DNA of 64,000 bases from Solibacillus sp. FSL H8-0538 (GCF_038003525.1 NZ_JBBOPI010000001.1:2223001-2287000); one strand, 5' to 3'; positions 51,957 through 62,196 are shown, counted from the first letter of the stretch. Notes: a model not told the origin generated them from the letters alone. Made by a program: numbers and translations.

Positions 51957-54527
51957 TTATAGTCCACATTTTAGCTGTGCACCACAGTTTGTACATGTGT
52001 TGCAGCCGCCCATTTCTTCTACCGTTCCTTGACGGCATACCGGGCATGTGTTGCCGACTTCAGAACCAATTGTTACGTTTGTTTGTGCAAGTGGTGCAAT
52101 CGTATCTACTAACACGACTGGACGTTGTTTTGCGTCGTCTCGGCCAAGATCTTCTTCAAATGTTAATTGCTCATCTGAATTCGCTTCTTCTGCTTTTAGC
52201 GTTAGTACTTGTGAATCACGTGATCCGTCTACGTAAACTGTACCACCTTTAGCGCCGCCTTTATATAGACGTTCGTACACTTGTTGTACTTGCTCAACGC
52301 CGTAGCCTTTTGGTGCGTTTACTGTTTTTGAAATCGATGAATCGATCCAATTTTGGATGATGCACTGTACGTCCGCATGCGCTTCAGCAGATAATTGCAT
52401 TGATGATTTGAACCAGTGCGGTAAGTTTTGCTCATCTGTACCTGGGTTCGCGTCTAAATATTCTTTCACGATTTCAGCTTTTACCTCAATAAATTTACCT
52501 AAGCGACCTGAACGGTAATATGTGAATGAGAAGTACGGCTCCAGACCTGTTGCCACACCAACCATTGTACCAGTTGAACCTGTTGGCGCTACTGTTAGTA
52601 AGTGTGAGTTACGGATACCGTTTTCAAGAACACCTTCACGAATATGTGCAGGCATTTTCTTCATAAAGCCTGTATTAATAAATGCTTGACGTAAACGAGC
52701 GGTCTCAGCCTCTGTTTCACCTTGTAAGAATGGGAAGCTCCCGCGCTCTTTACCAAGCTCAATAGACTGCTCATAAGCTGCTGTGCCAATCGTTTCAAAA
52801 ATTTCGTTCACGAGCTTGTTGCCCTCTTCAGAACCATATTCTTTTTCACAGTAGATTAGTAAATCAGCAAGTCCCATAACCCCTAAGCCAACACGACGCT
52901 CGCCTAGTGCTTGCGTTTTATTGTCTTCAAGGAAATATGGCGTTGCGTCAATTACGTTATCTTGCATGCGCACGCCGACTTTTACCGTCTCACGTAGCGC
53001 GTCGAAGTCTACTGTTTTCAACTCTTTATTTGCAAACTGCGCTAAATTCACCGCAGCCAAGTTACACACTGAATAAGGTGCAAGTGGTTGCTCTCCGCAA
53101 GGGTTCGTCGCAACTACTTGTTGCCCGTATGCCTTTGCATTTGTCATGTCGTTTGCGTTGTCGATGAAGAAAATGCCTGGCTCTGCTGCATACGTTGCAC
53201 ATACATTAACTAAGTTCCAAAGTTCTTTTGCCTTAATTGTACGGTATGTGCGGACCGCGTAACCTAGTTTTTCCCACTCACGAACATCGCCGACTTCATG
53301 CCATTTTTCGTTGTAGATTTTCATTTCTTCTGGACTATAGTTGGCAACGTCTGGGAAACGAAGCTCGAAGTCTTCATCGTTTTCAACAGCTTCCATAAAC
53401 TCTTTTGTTAATGTTACAGAAATGTTCGCACCCGTTAAGAATTCTGAGTTATGCACTGAGTAGTTCCCACCGTCGCGTAGTTTTGTTTCAGCTTCACGAA
53501 TAATTCCTTCGTCAAAACCGCCATAACCTGGAATATTTTTGTAATTTACAATACTTTGATACATTGCCTCTTCTTGCGCTGTTAAAGGTTTAAATTTCAA
53601 CTTTTCTTTTGCAATACGCATGATTGACTCATCTGATGTATTTTCAATCAGATAACGCAAAATACGAGGGTTTTGCATTTTCGAAATAATAAATTCCACG
53701 ATATCAGGATGCCAGTCCGCTAACATTATCATTTGAGCGCCCCTGCGCGATCCACCTTGTTCAACAAGGTGCGTCAGTTTGGCGATATCATCTAACCATG
53801 ATACCGAGCCAGATGATTTACCATTTACACCACGTGCTAATGTGTTGCGCGGACGAAGCGTACTACCATTCGTACCGACCCCACCACCACGGCTCATAAT
53901 TTCCATTACTTGCTTACGGTGATCACTAATTCCTTCGCGTGAGTCAGCTACAAATGGCATGACATAACAGTTAAAGAATGTTACATCGGTTTCTGAGCCT
54001 GCTCCATAAATCACACGTCCAGCAGGAATGAATTTCAAGCTTACAAGCTGCTCGTAAAATTTCTCGAACCACTCTTGTTGTTTTTCAGGCGTTTTTTCAA
54101 CAGTTGCTAAGCCTGTTGCATTACGTTTTGCAATTTGCTCATAATAAATTTCAAGAGGTTTCTCGATAATATCAAGTGCGCGTTCGATGACACCCGTTTC
54201 TTGCTCGACGCCTTCTAACACATGACGATAATCTTCCTCGATTAAAATTTTCGCTTTTTTAGTTTGTTGGTTAATAGACTGAATATACCCTAAGCCGCGT
54301 GCAGGGAATTTTGGATCTTCCTTCACTGTCAGTACGACAAAGTCGCCTGGCTTTAATGTTTTCTTTTCCGTGTCCTTAAACGAGTAGCGATCGATCATGA
54401 CAAGACGTGATACCCCTTTATGCGTAAGATGCATATCCGGTGTAATCGGATGTACTTGTTTGAATTGCTCGATGTCCTTGTTTAATTGGTCCACGAGGAT
54501 GGTTGTTTGATTATTTAACACTACCAT
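51957..54527 (-). CDS. nrdJ: Adenosylcobalamin-dependent (class II) ribonucleotide reductase
   Basis: The protein has 856 residues and reduces ribonucleotides with a B12-generated radical, independent of oxygen. The catalytic barrel shows SRGGGVGTNGSTLRPRN, SGSVSWLDDIAKLTHLVEQGGSRRGAQM, the radical-site NPCGEQPLAPYSVCNLAAVNL, and SHLLTVAPTGSTGTMVGVATGLEP. The C-terminus ends in a zinc-ribbon-like CPVC...CNTCTNCGAQLKCGL, as in many B12-type enzymes. The ribosome site GGGAGG precedes the ATG. A perfect NrdR box lies 71 nt upstream. No NrdA/NrdB pair is in the window. Confidence 0.96.
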   Translation of the reverse strand: MVVLNNQTTILVDQLNKDIEQFKQVHPITPDMHLTHKGVSRLVMIDRYSFKDTEKKTLKPGDFVVLTVKEDPKFPARGLGYIQSINQQTKKAKILIEEDYRHVLEGVEQETGVIERALDIIEKPLEIYYEQIAKRNATGLATVEKTPEKQQEWFEKFYEQLVSLKFIPAGRVIYGAGSETDVTFFNCYVMPFVADSREGISDHRKQVMEIMSRGGGVGTNGSTLRPRNTLARGVNGKSSGSVSWLDDIAKLTHLVEQGGSRRGAQMIMLADWHPDIVEFIISKMQNPRILRYLIENTSDESIMRIAKEKLKFKPLTAQEEAMYQSIVNYKNIPGYGGFDEGIIREAETKLRDGGNYSVHNSEFLTGANISVTLTKEFMEAVENDEDFELRFPDVANYSPEEMKIYNEKWHEVGDVREWEKLGYAVRTYRTIKAKELWNLVNVCATYAAEPGIFFIDNANDMTNAKAYGQQVVATNPCGEQPLAPYSVCNLAAVNLAQFANKELKTVDFDALRETVKVGVRMQDNVIDATPYFLEDNKTQALGERRVGLGVMGLADLLIYCEKEYGSEEGNKLVNEIFETIGTAAYEQSIELGKERGSFPFLQGETEAETARLRQAFINTGFMKKMPAHIREGVLENGIRNSHLLTVAPTGSTGTMVGVATGLEPYFSFTYYRSGRLGKFIEVKAEIVKEYLDANPGTDEQNLPHWFKSSMQLSAEAHADVQCIIQNWIDSSISKTVNAPKGYGVEQVQQVYERLYKGGAKGGTVYVDGSRDSQVLTLKAEEANSDEQLTFEEDLGRDDAKQRPVVLVDTIAPLAQTNVTIGSEVGNTCPVCRQGTVEEMGGCNTCTNCGAQLKCGL

Positions 54528-54597
54528 CTGCCAGCCTCCCTTTGAAAAATTAATTGATGCTTACTATATGGTTTGCCTAACAGTTCTTTTTATCATA

Positions 54598-54613
54598 ACA
54601 CAATATATAGTGT
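54598..54613. promoter_or_regulatory. NrdR box upstream of nrdJ
   Basis: ACACAATATATAGTGT fits the NrdR consensus (acaCwAtATaTwGtgt) as a near-perfect palindrome. It sits beside a TATGAT candidate -10 on the minus strand (about 54591-54596). A weaker related site (TACTATATGGTT, 54562-54573) lies 38 nt away. Confidence 0.8.
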
Positions 54614-54789
54614 ATCATACAGGAATTAGGGTACTAGATATAGATCCTTTTTATTCACTTAAAAAAGATTACATCAAAACTTTTTTCTGCGCAAGGGGTT
54701 GATTTTTTTTAAACAGTGATTAAAGCCCAATTATCAAGGCTTTGCAGATTTATAAATTTTTTGCGACAAATAAAACAGACGTTCGTAAA

Positions 54790-55623
54790 TTATTTTTTGA
54801 AATTCCATTCGTCTGTCAAGTATTTTGTTTGCTCAAGTTGTTCTACATATTGATGCTGCTCCGCCGTTAATTCATAAGGAATGAGCTTAATTTGTAGTGC
54901 TTCTTCAAAGCCTGAATGGAAGGCTTTAACACATTGCTCCACAGAAAGCGGCTGTTCGACTAAACGATTCATCGCGACCGCTTTTTCAGGCAGTTTTGCA
55001 CGCATTCTTTCTTTCGCTTCTGGTGAAGAGAAATTAAATACAGACAATAACTTATCTTCATCTAAATCAAGTAAAATTGCACCATGTTGTAATATCACGC
55101 CTTTTTGACGAGTTTGTGCACTTCCTGCTACTTTTTTGCCTTCAACTACAAGCTCATACCAACTCGGTGCATCAAAGCATACGGCACTTTTTGGCTTTTT
55201 TAAATCATCTCGCTGTTCTTTTGTTTCCGGTACACTAAAATAAGCATCAAGTCCTAAATTTTGAAAGCCAACTAATAATCCTTCACTTAGCACACGATAC
55301 GCCTCTGTTACTGTTTGCGGCATATTAGGATAGTTTTCTGACACAATAATGGAATATGTAAGTTCCTGATCGTGTAGCACCGCACGACCACCTGTAGGGC
55401 GACGTACAAATCCTAAACCTTGCGCTCGTACTGCTTCTAAATTTATATCTTTTTCCGCTCGTTGAAAATAGCCAATTGATATTGTGGCTGGGTTCCATTC
55501 ATAGAATCGAATGACTGGTGGAATCGCTCCTGTACTATGCCAATCGAGTAATGCTTCGTCTAGTGCCATATTATATGACGCACGACATGGACCTGAATTA
55601 ATAAAATACCACGTTGAATCCAT
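54790..55623 (-). CDS. lipM: Octanoyltransferase LipM
   Basis: The protein has 277 residues in the lipoate ligase/octanoyltransferase fold. LipM moves octanoate from acyl carrier protein to GcvH as the first step of lipoate synthesis. Seen are [18 protein letters not shown], the catalytic cysteine in [10 protein letters not shown] (Cys149), and the lysine motif [24 protein letters not shown]. It lies beside the glycine cleavage genes, and its product also supports the Bkd E2 lipoyl domain at 14 kb. The order lipM-yqhL-gcv matches B. subtilis. Confidence 0.94.
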   Translation of the reverse strand: MDSTWYFINSGPCRASYNMALDEALLDWHSTGAIPPVIRFYEWNPATISIGYFQRAEKDINLEAVRAQGLGFVRRPTGGRAVLHDQELTYSIIVSENYPNMPQTVTEAYRVLSEGLLVGFQNLGLDAYFSVPETKEQRDDLKKPKSAVCFDAPSWYELVVEGKKVAGSAQTRQKGVILQHGAILLDLDEDKLLSVFNFSSPEAKERMRAKLPEKAVAMNRLVEQPLSVEQCVKAFHSGFEEALQIKLIPYELTAEQHQYVEQLEQTKYLTDEWNFKK

Positions 55624-55723
55624 ATTATCATCTCCTTAAAGTATACATTTTATCAAACTCACTCGACTATCTCCAGTTAATCTCTTATAATAGAGGGTAG
55701 AGAAAGAAAGGGGCAATATCGCA

Positions 55724-56107
55724 GTGACAATACTTTACACAATTGCAGTCATCCTAGCTGCTGTCATCGTTTACGTTTTAGTGAACTCATTCCGCTTGAA
55801 AAAAGCTGTAACAAACTTAACTCAAGAAGAATTTATTCAAGGGTATCGTAAGGCACAACTAATCGACTTACGTGAACAAAAAGAGTTCGAGGCAGGACAT
55901 ATTTTAGGTGCTCGTAACATTCCAACAACGCAGTTCGGTCAACGTTACAAAGAAGTTCGCCCTGACCTACCTGTTTACCTGTATTGTCAAAATACAGGCC
56001 GTAGTGCACGTGCTGCGCTTTTACTAAAGAAAAAAGGCTATAACCAAATTTATCAGCTACAAGGTGGATTTAAAACCTGGACTGGTAAAGTAAAATCAAA
56101 AGCATAA
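55724..56107 (+). CDS. yqhL: Membrane-anchored rhodanese domain protein (YqhL)
   Basis: The protein has 127 residues. An N-terminal membrane helix (ILYTIAVILAAVIVYVLVN) is followed by a single rhodanese domain: EEFIQGYRKAQLIDLREQKEFEAGHILGARNIP, then the active-site cysteine in YLYCQNTGRSAR. It may carry sulfane sulfur at the membrane; the partner is unknown. The start is GTG 55724 after AAGGGGC. It is divergent from lipM. Confidence 0.9.
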   Translation: MTILYTIAVILAAVIVYVLVNSFRLKKAVTNLTQEEFIQGYRKAQLIDLREQKEFEAGHILGARNIPTTQFGQRYKEVRPDLPVYLYCQNTGRSARAALLLKKKGYNQIYQLQGGFKTWTGKVKSKA

Positions 56108-56113
56108 CGCAAT

Positions 56114-56146
56114 AGTTCCTCAACTCGTTCTACGAATTGAGGAACT
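56114..56146 (+). terminator. Terminator of yqhL
   Basis: AGTTCCTCAA and TTGAGGAACT pair, with further CG/CG pairing in the loop, then TTTTC. Confidence 0.8.
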
Positions 56147-56280
56147 TTTCTTTTGTCCAGCGCCTCATAACTGTCTATTTCTCCCAAAGAAAACGAGTTT
56201 CTTCCTATTATAATAAAAATTAACAAAAAAAACGAACAACTACCCTTTAACAGCACTTTACTAACATAATTTAACGGAAA

Positions 56281-56309
56281 ATAAGCCGAAGTACAAGACC
56301 TCGGCTTAT
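56281..56309 (-). terminator. Terminator of the gcv operon
   Basis: On the minus strand ATAAGCCGA and TCGGCTTAT pair around GGTCTTGTACT, followed by TTTT, 13 nt after the gcvPB stop. Confidence 0.75.
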
Positions 56310-56321
56310 CTTTCATTATTA

Positions 56322-57791
56322 CTATGCTTCTTGCTTTGTATAACGAAGAATCGGTGTACGAGCAGCTCGTGTTTCGTCTAAACGATTCACAACCGTTGTA
56401 TGGGGTGCTTCTTGTACAATTGCAGGATTCTCAATCGTTTCTTTTGCGATTTGAATCATTGCGTCACAGAATGCATCTAGTGTTTCTTTTGATTCTGTTT
56501 CAGTCGGCTCGATCATAATACCTTCTTCCACGTTTAACGGGAAGTACACTGTTGGTGGATGGTAGCCAAAGTCTAACAAGCGTTTTGCAATATCAAGAGT
56601 ACGCACGCCAAGTTTTTTCTGACGACGACCTGATAATACAAATTCATGCTTACAGTGACGGTTGTATGGAAGATCGAAATGCTCTTCTAAACGACGCATC
56701 ATGTAGTTGGCATTTAATACTGCATATTCCGTTACCGCTTTAAGACCATCTGGACCCATTGAGCGGATGTACGTGTATGCACGAACATTAATACCAAAGT
56801 TGCCGTAATATGGCTTTACGCGTCCGATAGATTGCGGACGATTGTAATCGAAGTGGAACGTGCCATCTTCTAACTTAACAAGTACTGGTTTTGGTAGGTA
56901 CGGAATTAAGTCTGCCTTTACGCCAACTGGACCAGAACCCGGACCACCACCGCCATGAGGACCTGTAAATGTTTTGTGTAAGTTTAAGTGTACGCAGTCA
57001 AAGCCCATATCACCAGGACGTGCTTTACTCATTACAGCGTTTAAGTTCGCGCCGTCATAGTAAACTTTACCACCTACATCGTGAATCATTGCAGCCATAT
57101 CTAGAATGTTTTCCTCAAATAAACCAAGTGTGTTCGGGTTTGTTAGCATAAGCGCTGCTGTATCTTCACCGATTACGCGGCGTAAGTCTTCAAGATCAAC
57201 TAAGCCATCTTCGTTTGATTTTACTGTAATTGTTTCAAAGCCTGCTACAGATGCAGATGCTGGATTTGTACCGTGTGCTGAGTCTGGAACAATCACTTTG
57301 TTACGGTGACCTTCTCCGTTTGCTTCATGGAACGCACGAATCATCATTAACGCTGTCCACTCACCATGTGCCCCTGCAGCTGGTTGTAATGTTACTTCAT
57401 CCATACCCGTAATTTCTACTAGAGATGTTTGTAGCTCATAAAGAAGCTCCATTGCCCCTTGAACTGTTGACTCATCTTGTAATGGGTGAACATTTGCAAA
57501 GCCTGAGTAGCGTGCAACCGATTCATTAATTTTTGGATTGTATTTCATCGTACAAGAACCAAGTGGATAGAAGCCTGAGTCTACACCGTGGTTACGACGT
57601 GATAATGCTGTGTAATGACGCATAATATCAAGCTCTGAAACTTCTGGAAGTTCAGCAGCTTCTGCGCGTACTAAACCTTCTGGTAAAAGGTCTGCTAGAT
57701 CGAAATCTGGCACATCAAGCGGCTCTAGGTTATAACCTACACGGCCTTCTTTTGTGATTTCAAAAATGAGTGATTGGTTTTCGTTAAGCAT
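56322..57791 (-). CDS. gcvPB: Glycine dehydrogenase (decarboxylating) subunit 2
   Basis: The protein has 489 residues and is the PLP-carrying half of the split P-protein. The PLP lysine is in [22 protein letters not shown]. Other family segments are [29 protein letters not shown] and [13 protein letters not shown]. With GcvPA it decarboxylates glycine and loads the aminomethyl group on GcvH. The start is ATG 57791 after GGGGGC. It overlaps gcvPA by 8 nt. Confidence 0.96.
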   Translation of the reverse strand: MLNENQSLIFEITKEGRVGYNLEPLDVPDFDLADLLPEGLVRAEAAELPEVSELDIMRHYTALSRRNHGVDSGFYPLGSCTMKYNPKINESVARYSGFANVHPLQDESTVQGAMELLYELQTSLVEITGMDEVTLQPAAGAHGEWTALMMIRAFHEANGEGHRNKVIVPDSAHGTNPASASVAGFETITVKSNEDGLVDLEDLRRVIGEDTAALMLTNPNTLGLFEENILDMAAMIHDVGGKVYYDGANLNAVMSKARPGDMGFDCVHLNLHKTFTGPHGGGGPGSGPVGVKADLIPYLPKPVLVKLEDGTFHFDYNRPQSIGRVKPYYGNFGINVRAYTYIRSMGPDGLKAVTEYAVLNANYMMRRLEEHFDLPYNRHCKHEFVLSGRRQKKLGVRTLDIAKRLLDFGYHPPTVYFPLNVEEGIMIEPTETESKETLDAFCDAMIQIAKETIENPAIVQEAPHTTVVNRLDETRAARTPILRYTKQEA

Positions 57792-59130
57792 TATAAGCCC
57801 CCATTTCTGCAACTAGTGCATCGATTTCTTCTTTTGTACGTAATTCTGTAACTGCGATTAACGCATGATTTTCAAGCTCTGGATAAACGCGACCTAAGTC
57901 AAATCCACCAATAATGCCTTTTTCGATTAATGTTTTATTAATAGCAGTTACAGAAGCGTTTGTTTTAACAACGATTTCGTTGAAGTGAGCGCCTTGGTAA
58001 GCTACTGTAAAGCCCGCCGCTTCAAATGCATTTTTTGCATAGCGCGTTTTTACGATATTTTGCTTCGCCATTTCTTGCATGCCTTGTTTACCAAGAGCTG
58101 TCATCGCAACTGATGCAGCAAGTGCAAGTAATGCTTGGTTCGAACAAATATTAGAAGTTGCTTTATCACGACGGATATGCTGCTCACGTGCTTGTAATGT
58201 TAATACATACCCACGACGGCCATCTTGGTCAACTGTTTCACCAACAAGACGTCCTGGAACTTTACGCATTAATTTATTCGTAACAGCGAAGAATCCACAG
58301 TGCGGACCACCGAACGCTTCTGCGATACCGAAGACCTGTGCATCCCCAACTGTAATATCAGCTCCTACTTTCCCAGGAGGTGTTAATACGCCAAGTGCTA
58401 AAGGATTAGAAGAAACGATAAATAATCCTTTTACTTCGTGTGTAATGTCAGCAAGCGTTTGTAATTGTTCTACTTGACCGAAGAAGTTCGGATACTGCAC
58501 GATTACACCAGCAGTTTGATCATCTACTAAGCCTTTAAGTGCTTCAACGTCCGTAACGCCATCTTTTGTCGGGATTGTTACGATTTCAATTGATTGGCCG
58601 TATGCATATGTAGCAACAACGTCTTTATATTCTGGATGAACAGCCCCAGATACTAAAAGCTTCTTGCGGCGTGTATGACCAGCAGCAAGCATTCCTGCTT
58701 CAGCAAGTGCTGTACCTCCATCGTACATTGATGAGTTTGCAAGGTCCATACCAGTAAGTTCTGCAATCATCGTTTGGAATTCAAAAATTGCTTGTAATTC
58801 CCCTTGAGAAATTTCTGGTTGGTAGGGTGTATACGCAGTGTAAAACTCAGAACGTGAAATGACATGGTCCACAATAACTGGTTTATAGTGGTTATAAACA
58901 CCTGCACCTAAAAATGATACGTTTGTATCAGTATCTTTATTTTTAGCAGCCAGGCTTGATAATTCCTTCGCTAACGCTGATTCTGATTTTGCAGCCTTAA
59001 TATTGTAAAGTCCTTCGAAGCGAACTTGCTCCGGAATGTCTGCGAATAACTCATCTACTGAAGAAACGCCGATAAGCTCTAACATTTCTTTTTTATCTTG
59101 TTCCGTCATAGGTAAATAACGATGATTCAT
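57784..59130 (-). CDS. gcvPA: Glycine dehydrogenase (decarboxylating) subunit 1
   Basis: The protein has 448 residues and is the PLP-fold half of the split P-protein that lacks the PLP lysine. It opens [20 protein letters not shown], with [33 protein letters not shown] and [29 protein letters not shown]. It forms the heterotetramer with GcvPB. It lies 22 nt after gcvT. GcvH is not in this window. Confidence 0.96.
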   Translation of the reverse strand: MNHRYLPMTEQDKKEMLELIGVSSVDELFADIPEQVRFEGLYNIKAAKSESALAKELSSLAAKNKDTDTNVSFLGAGVYNHYKPVIVDHVISRSEFYTAYTPYQPEISQGELQAIFEFQTMIAELTGMDLANSSMYDGGTALAEAGMLAAGHTRRKKLLVSGAVHPEYKDVVATYAYGQSIEIVTIPTKDGVTDVEALKGLVDDQTAGVIVQYPNFFGQVEQLQTLADITHEVKGLFIVSSNPLALGVLTPPGKVGADITVGDAQVFGIAEAFGGPHCGFFAVTNKLMRKVPGRLVGETVDQDGRRGYVLTLQAREQHIRRDKATSNICSNQALLALAASVAMTALGKQGMQEMAKQNIVKTRYAKNAFEAAGFTVAYQGAHFNEIVVKTNASVTAINKTLIEKGIIGGFDLGRVYPELENHALIAVTELRTKEEIDALVAEMGAYNA

Positions 59131-59152
59131 GCTTAGCCCTCTTTTCGAAATT

Positions 59153-60256
59153 TTATTTGGTACGCTTATAAAATGGAGTTTCCACTGTTACTACTTTCGC
59201 GAATTTGTTACGTATTTCAACTTCTAACTCAATTCCTACTTCCGCAAATTTTGCATCAATTAATGCTAGACCGATGTTACGTTTCGTCATAGGAGATTGT
59301 GTACCTGTAGTTACTTCTCCGATTTCTACGCCGTCTTTAAATACTTTGTAGCCGTGACGTGGTATACCTTTGTCAATCATCTCAATACCAACCGATTTGC
59401 GCGGAAGGCCTGCTTCTTTTTGTGCAATTAGTGCGTCTTGACCGATGAACTTTGTTTCTTTTTGAAGCTTTACTGCAAACCCGATACCAGCTTCAAGCGG
59501 TGAAATATCTTTTGATAATTCTTGTCCATAAAGCGGTAAACATGCTTCAAAACGTAATGTATCACGTGCTCCAAGACCTGTAGCAACAACACCTTTATCT
59601 TTACCTGCATCTAGAATTTTGTTCCATAGATCCACGATTGCAACTGGTGCTCCGTAAATTTCAAAACCATCTTCACCTGTATAGCCGCTGCGAGAAACTA
59701 ATACTTTATGACCTGCAACGTCAACGCCATCTTGGAATTTAAAGTAGCGAATTGCGGATAAATCTGTGTCCGTTAATGTTTGAAGGACTTCCTCTGCAAG
59801 TGGTCCTTGCAGCGCAATTTGTGCAAATTCATCAGATTTATTCGTGATAACAACATCACCCTCTGCATGCTCTTGCATCCACGCAAAATCTTTCTCAATA
59901 TTTGCTGCATTGACACATAATAAGTAGCGCGTTTCATCTAAACGATATGTTAAAAGATCGTCGACAACCCCACCATTTTCATAGCACATTGCACTATATT
60001 GTGCACCGCCAATTGCAATTTTTGAAATGTCATTTGATAATAGCTTTTGTAAGTAATCTAGTGCTCCAGGACCTTCAACGAAAACTTCACCCATATGTGA
60101 TACATCGAAAAGACCCGCGCGGTTTCTTACAGCATCATGCTCTTCTTTAATCGAAGAAAATTGTACTGGTAATTCCCAGCCGCCAAAATCAATCGTTTTG
60201 CCACCGTATTTTGCATATTCGTCAAAAAGTGGTGTGCGTTTTAATTCATTTCCCAT
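59153..60256 (-). CDS. gcvT: Aminomethyltransferase (glycine cleavage T-protein)
   Basis: The protein has 367 residues. It releases ammonia from the GcvH-bound intermediate and makes 5,10-methylene-tetrahydrofolate. Seen are [30 protein letters not shown] (catalytic Asp region), [16 protein letters not shown], and [21 protein letters not shown]. The start is ATG 60256, about 8 nt after GGAGG; an earlier in-frame ATG lies only 3 nt from that site. It is first gene of the gcv operon, behind a long leader with a glycine riboswitch. Confidence 0.96.
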   Translation of the reverse strand: MGNELKRTPLFDEYAKYGGKTIDFGGWELPVQFSSIKEEHDAVRNRAGLFDVSHMGEVFVEGPGALDYLQKLLSNDISKIAIGGAQYSAMCYENGGVVDDLLTYRLDETRYLLCVNAANIEKDFAWMQEHAEGDVVITNKSDEFAQIALQGPLAEEVLQTLTDTDLSAIRYFKFQDGVDVAGHKVLVSRSGYTGEDGFEIYGAPVAIVDLWNKILDAGKDKGVVATGLGARDTLRFEACLPLYGQELSKDISPLEAGIGFAVKLQKETKFIGQDALIAQKEAGLPRKSVGIEMIDKGIPRHGYKVFKDGVEIGEVTTGTQSPMTKRNIGLALIDAKFAEVGIELEVEIRNKFAKVVTVETPFYKRTK

Positions 60257-60282
60257 TTCATTGTCCTCCTTCAATAATTAAA

Positions 60283-60535
60283 TCAAATTCGCCTTAGCGT
60301 ATTTGCACTTGCCGCTATGCTTTTAAGTGCAGATAAATAATGCATACAGATTTTGAATTGTGCTTGAGCCTGCAGGAGGGACGACACGATATCAGTCATT
60401 TCCACGGTCCTACAAGAAGCGACAAATTTAGCGATCATCCTATACTCACTTCAAAATCTGTGACATCCGCCGGACGCTTTATCTTCATTCAGTGGGCGTT
60501 TGTACGCCCGCTGAATGAAGATAAAGAAGTGTTGT
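60283..60535 (+). repeat. Family C structured repeat, copy C2 (well preserved), inside the gcvT leader
   Basis: CAGATTTTGAA pairs with TTCAAAATCTG across about 100 nt. The 3' end forms a stem of about 20 pairs, CTTTATCTTCATTCAGTGGG against its complement, around CGTTTGTACG. Shared blocks with C1 are AATCAAATTCGCCTTAGCG, ATTTTGAATTGTGCTT and AAAATCTGTGACATCCGC. It lies between the riboswitch terminator and gcvT, read antisense to the operon. Confidence 0.8.
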
Positions 60536-60562
60536 CAATAGTAGCGTACAAAAAAATGCATT

Positions 60563-60643
60563 ATAAAAACACATCTCGCCACAAGATAGGGCGAGATGAT
60601 GTCCTTTATTATGTGGTGAAGAAAGATATTCTTTCTTAGCCAC
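60563..60643 (+). repeat. Family A interspersed repeat, copy A8 (both hairpins), inside the gcvT leader
   Basis: Hairpin 1 pairs ACATCTCGCC with GGGCGAGATG (CATCTCG/CGAGATG, where A5 has CAACTCG/CGAGTTG: compensatory). Hairpin 2 (60613-60643) is again 31 nt, arms GTGGTGAAGAAAGA and TCTTTCTTAGCCAC, with AAAGA/TCTTT replacing AAAGT/ACTTT. Confidence 0.85.
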
Positions 60644-60644
60644 T

Positions 60645-60684
60645 AAAAAAAGACAGAGGAACCCCTTTTACGAGATTCTCTGTC
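60645..60684 (-). terminator. Riboswitch-controlled terminator of the gcv operon
   Basis: On the minus strand GACAGAG (60678-60684) pairs with CTCTGTC (60652-60658), followed by a T-run (A-run 60645-60651). The 5' arm belongs to the end of aptamer 2, so glycine binding can release the terminator. Confidence 0.85.
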
Positions 60685-60685
60685 C

Positions 60686-60882
60686 TTGCACCTGAAAGTT
60701 ACACCCATAATTGATAGAGAACTATCACATTTTAGGCTTTCCCCTTTGGTGGCTGTATGTTGTATTAATACAGCGCTCTCCAGAGTTGCGTCCTGTACGA
60801 GTCTTTTTGCCTGAGAGATTCATAGCGTCTGCTATTTGCTCCTTCGGCGACGTGACTTCACGTTCTCTCCCCGCACAATCAT
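60686..60882 (-). ncRNA. Tandem glycine riboswitch (gcvT type)
   Basis: On the minus strand aptamer 1 shows GGGGAGAG, GCCGAAGGAGCAA and AATCTCTCAGGCAAAA, then GGAC. Aptamer 2 shows CTGGAGAG, CACCAAAGGGGAAAGC and AACTTTCAGGTGCAAGGAC. These are the hallmark blocks of the two-aptamer glycine riboswitch. It controls gcvT-gcvPA-gcvPB by termination, switching the operon on when glycine is high. The distance from terminator to gcvT (about 390 nt) is unusually long because repeats C2 and A8 lie between. Confidence 0.93.
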
Positions 60883-60883
60883 C

Positions 60884-61016
60884 CGCGATTTCTATTCATA
60901 ATTTAATGTACAAATATGACGACTCTTAGGCATATCCTAACATTGAATGTAATGAAAAGGCAATCTTTTTTTGATACTACCTCAAAAACGAATGATTTTA
61001 TACTTTGAAACAGAAA
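60884..61016. other. Gap between aroK end and the gcv leader
   Basis: AT-rich region that should contain the gcv promoter (minus strand). I could not single out a convincing -35/-10 pair. No gene seen. Confidence 0.35.
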
Positions 61017-61529
61017 TCATTCGCCTTTCAAACGATTCACTTGAAAACCTATATATTCCACAATTTGTCTTAATGAGCGATTTTCCGTTAAAACTTGAAT
61101 ATGCCCAGCATCACGATAAAATTTCTTTCTGTGCTGATACAGCTGTTCTAATTCACCCTTTGTTGAGCTTTGAACGATTGGACGATTTTTATCATTTTTA
61201 ATACGCATATAAATATCGTCAAATTTCGCATCCAAAAAGAACACTAGTCCCGAACGACGCATAATTCTTCGATTTTCTTCTCGCATAGCTACGCCGCCGC
61301 CTGTTGAAATTATGCACGATTCGTTCCGGAAAGAGCGTAAAAATTCAGTTTCAATGTTTCGAAAGTGAGTCTCCCCATATTTTTCAAAAATCTCCGGTAT
61401 CGTCATTCCTTGCTGTCTAACTATTTCGTGATCCATGTCGTAGTACGGCATTTTTAAAAAGTAGCTTAACCTTCTCCCAATCGCACTTTTTCCACAACCC
61501 ATAAATCCAACTAAATATATTTTCCGCAT
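61017..61529 (-). CDS. aroK: Shikimate kinase
   Basis: The protein has 170 residues and phosphorylates shikimate with ATP. Walker A GFMGCGKSAIGRRLS (residues 8-15 form the P-loop), the substrate-binding DMDHEIVRQQG, FRNIETEFL with its Arg, STGGGVAM, and a lid with NRPIV are present. The start is ATG 61529, 6 nt after AGAAGGTG; an in-frame GTG lies inside the ribosome site. It follows the comG operon, as in several Bacillales. Confidence 0.94.
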   Translation of the reverse strand: MRKIYLVGFMGCGKSAIGRRLSYFLKMPYYDMDHEIVRQQGMTIPEIFEKYGETHFRNIETEFLRSFRNESCIISTGGGVAMREENRRIMRRSGLVFFLDAKFDDIYMRIKNDKNRPIVQSSTKGELEQLYQHRKKFYRDAGHIQVLTENRSLRQIVEYIGFQVNRLKGE

Positions 61530-61565
61530 GCCAGTCACCTTCTTTATTACTTCAACCTACTACCA

Positions 61566-61751
61566 TTATCTATCAATTTTTTCTAGTACGTTTATCGTAG
61601 CACGAACATTGACAGATTCCAATGAATTATAAGTTTTTATTTGTGCATTAAAGGTATTTATATACAGTAGGCATGCACCAGTGACGACAAAAAGTAACAC
61701 GATTGCAATAGGAAATAATAATCCTCGTTCATTTGCTAGTAGTTGGGACAA
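61566..61751 (-). CDS. comGG: ComGG-like minor pseudopilin, short
   Basis: It has 61 residues from TTG 61751, with GGGAGAGGATC upstream. The stretch NERGLLFPIAIVLLFVVTGACLLY is a pilin-like membrane helix after a short basic start. A short tail of about 30 residues follows. B. subtilis ComGG has about 124 residues, so the globular part is largely absent. The name rests on last position in the comG operon. It overlaps comGF by 23 nt. Confidence 0.6.
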   Translation of the reverse strand: MSQLLANERGLLFPIAIVLLFVVTGACLLYINTFNAQIKTYNSLESVNVRATINVLEKIDR

Positions 61752-62196
61752 TAAAGATCCTCTCCCTTTTCACACCATTTTTCATCGTAACTTGCAGCAG
61801 TAGCTCATTTCCATTAACTGAAAACGTCGCAGAATCAACAAAGCCAAGCATAATTTCATTGCCCCCTAAAGTCGATGCTTTGCGAATATGCTTTTCTGAT
61901 TTTTCGATAATATATATTTTTTGCTCACCAAACATATGTGCATTCACTTTAATCCCAGCGCCTCTACTCAGTAGCTCGAATTCTTTTGAGTGGAGTAAAT
62001 ACTGATTCACGTCAAATACAAAGAGCTCCCAGTTAATTTGATCCTTCATCTTGTCGATTGTTTGAAATTGAGTAAACCACATAATAATTAAAATAACAAT
62101 TTGTGCGAATAACATAAATACAATTAGCTGAAAAACTGCTTCAATGAATGTATATCCCGCATCGCCTAAGTAGGATCGCCGTTTTGGTATACGCAT
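61729..62196 (-). CDS. comGF: ComGF minor pseudopilin
   Basis: The protein has 155 residues. GDAGYTFIEAVFQLIVFMLFAQIVILII is a prepilin-type N-terminus (cleavage expected after Gly, Glu at +5), then a domain matching ComGF (WELFVFDVNQYLLHS...SATFSVNGNELLLQVTMKNG). It helps build the competence pseudopilus for DNA uptake. It overlaps comGE by 31 nt. Confidence 0.82.
   Translation of the reverse strand: MRIPKRRSYLGDAGYTFIEAVFQLIVFMLFAQIVILIIMWFTQFQTIDKMKDQINWELFVFDVNQYLLHSKEFELLSRGAGIKVNAHMFGEQKIYIIEKSEKHIRKASTLGGNEIMLGFVDSATFSVNGNELLLQVTMKNGVKRERIFIVPTTSK

Noticed and set aside
54541-54789. Cobalamin riboswitch upstream of nrdJ
   Set aside because: No B12-box (GCCACTG-like) or large leader structure is seen; the NrdR box explains control better.
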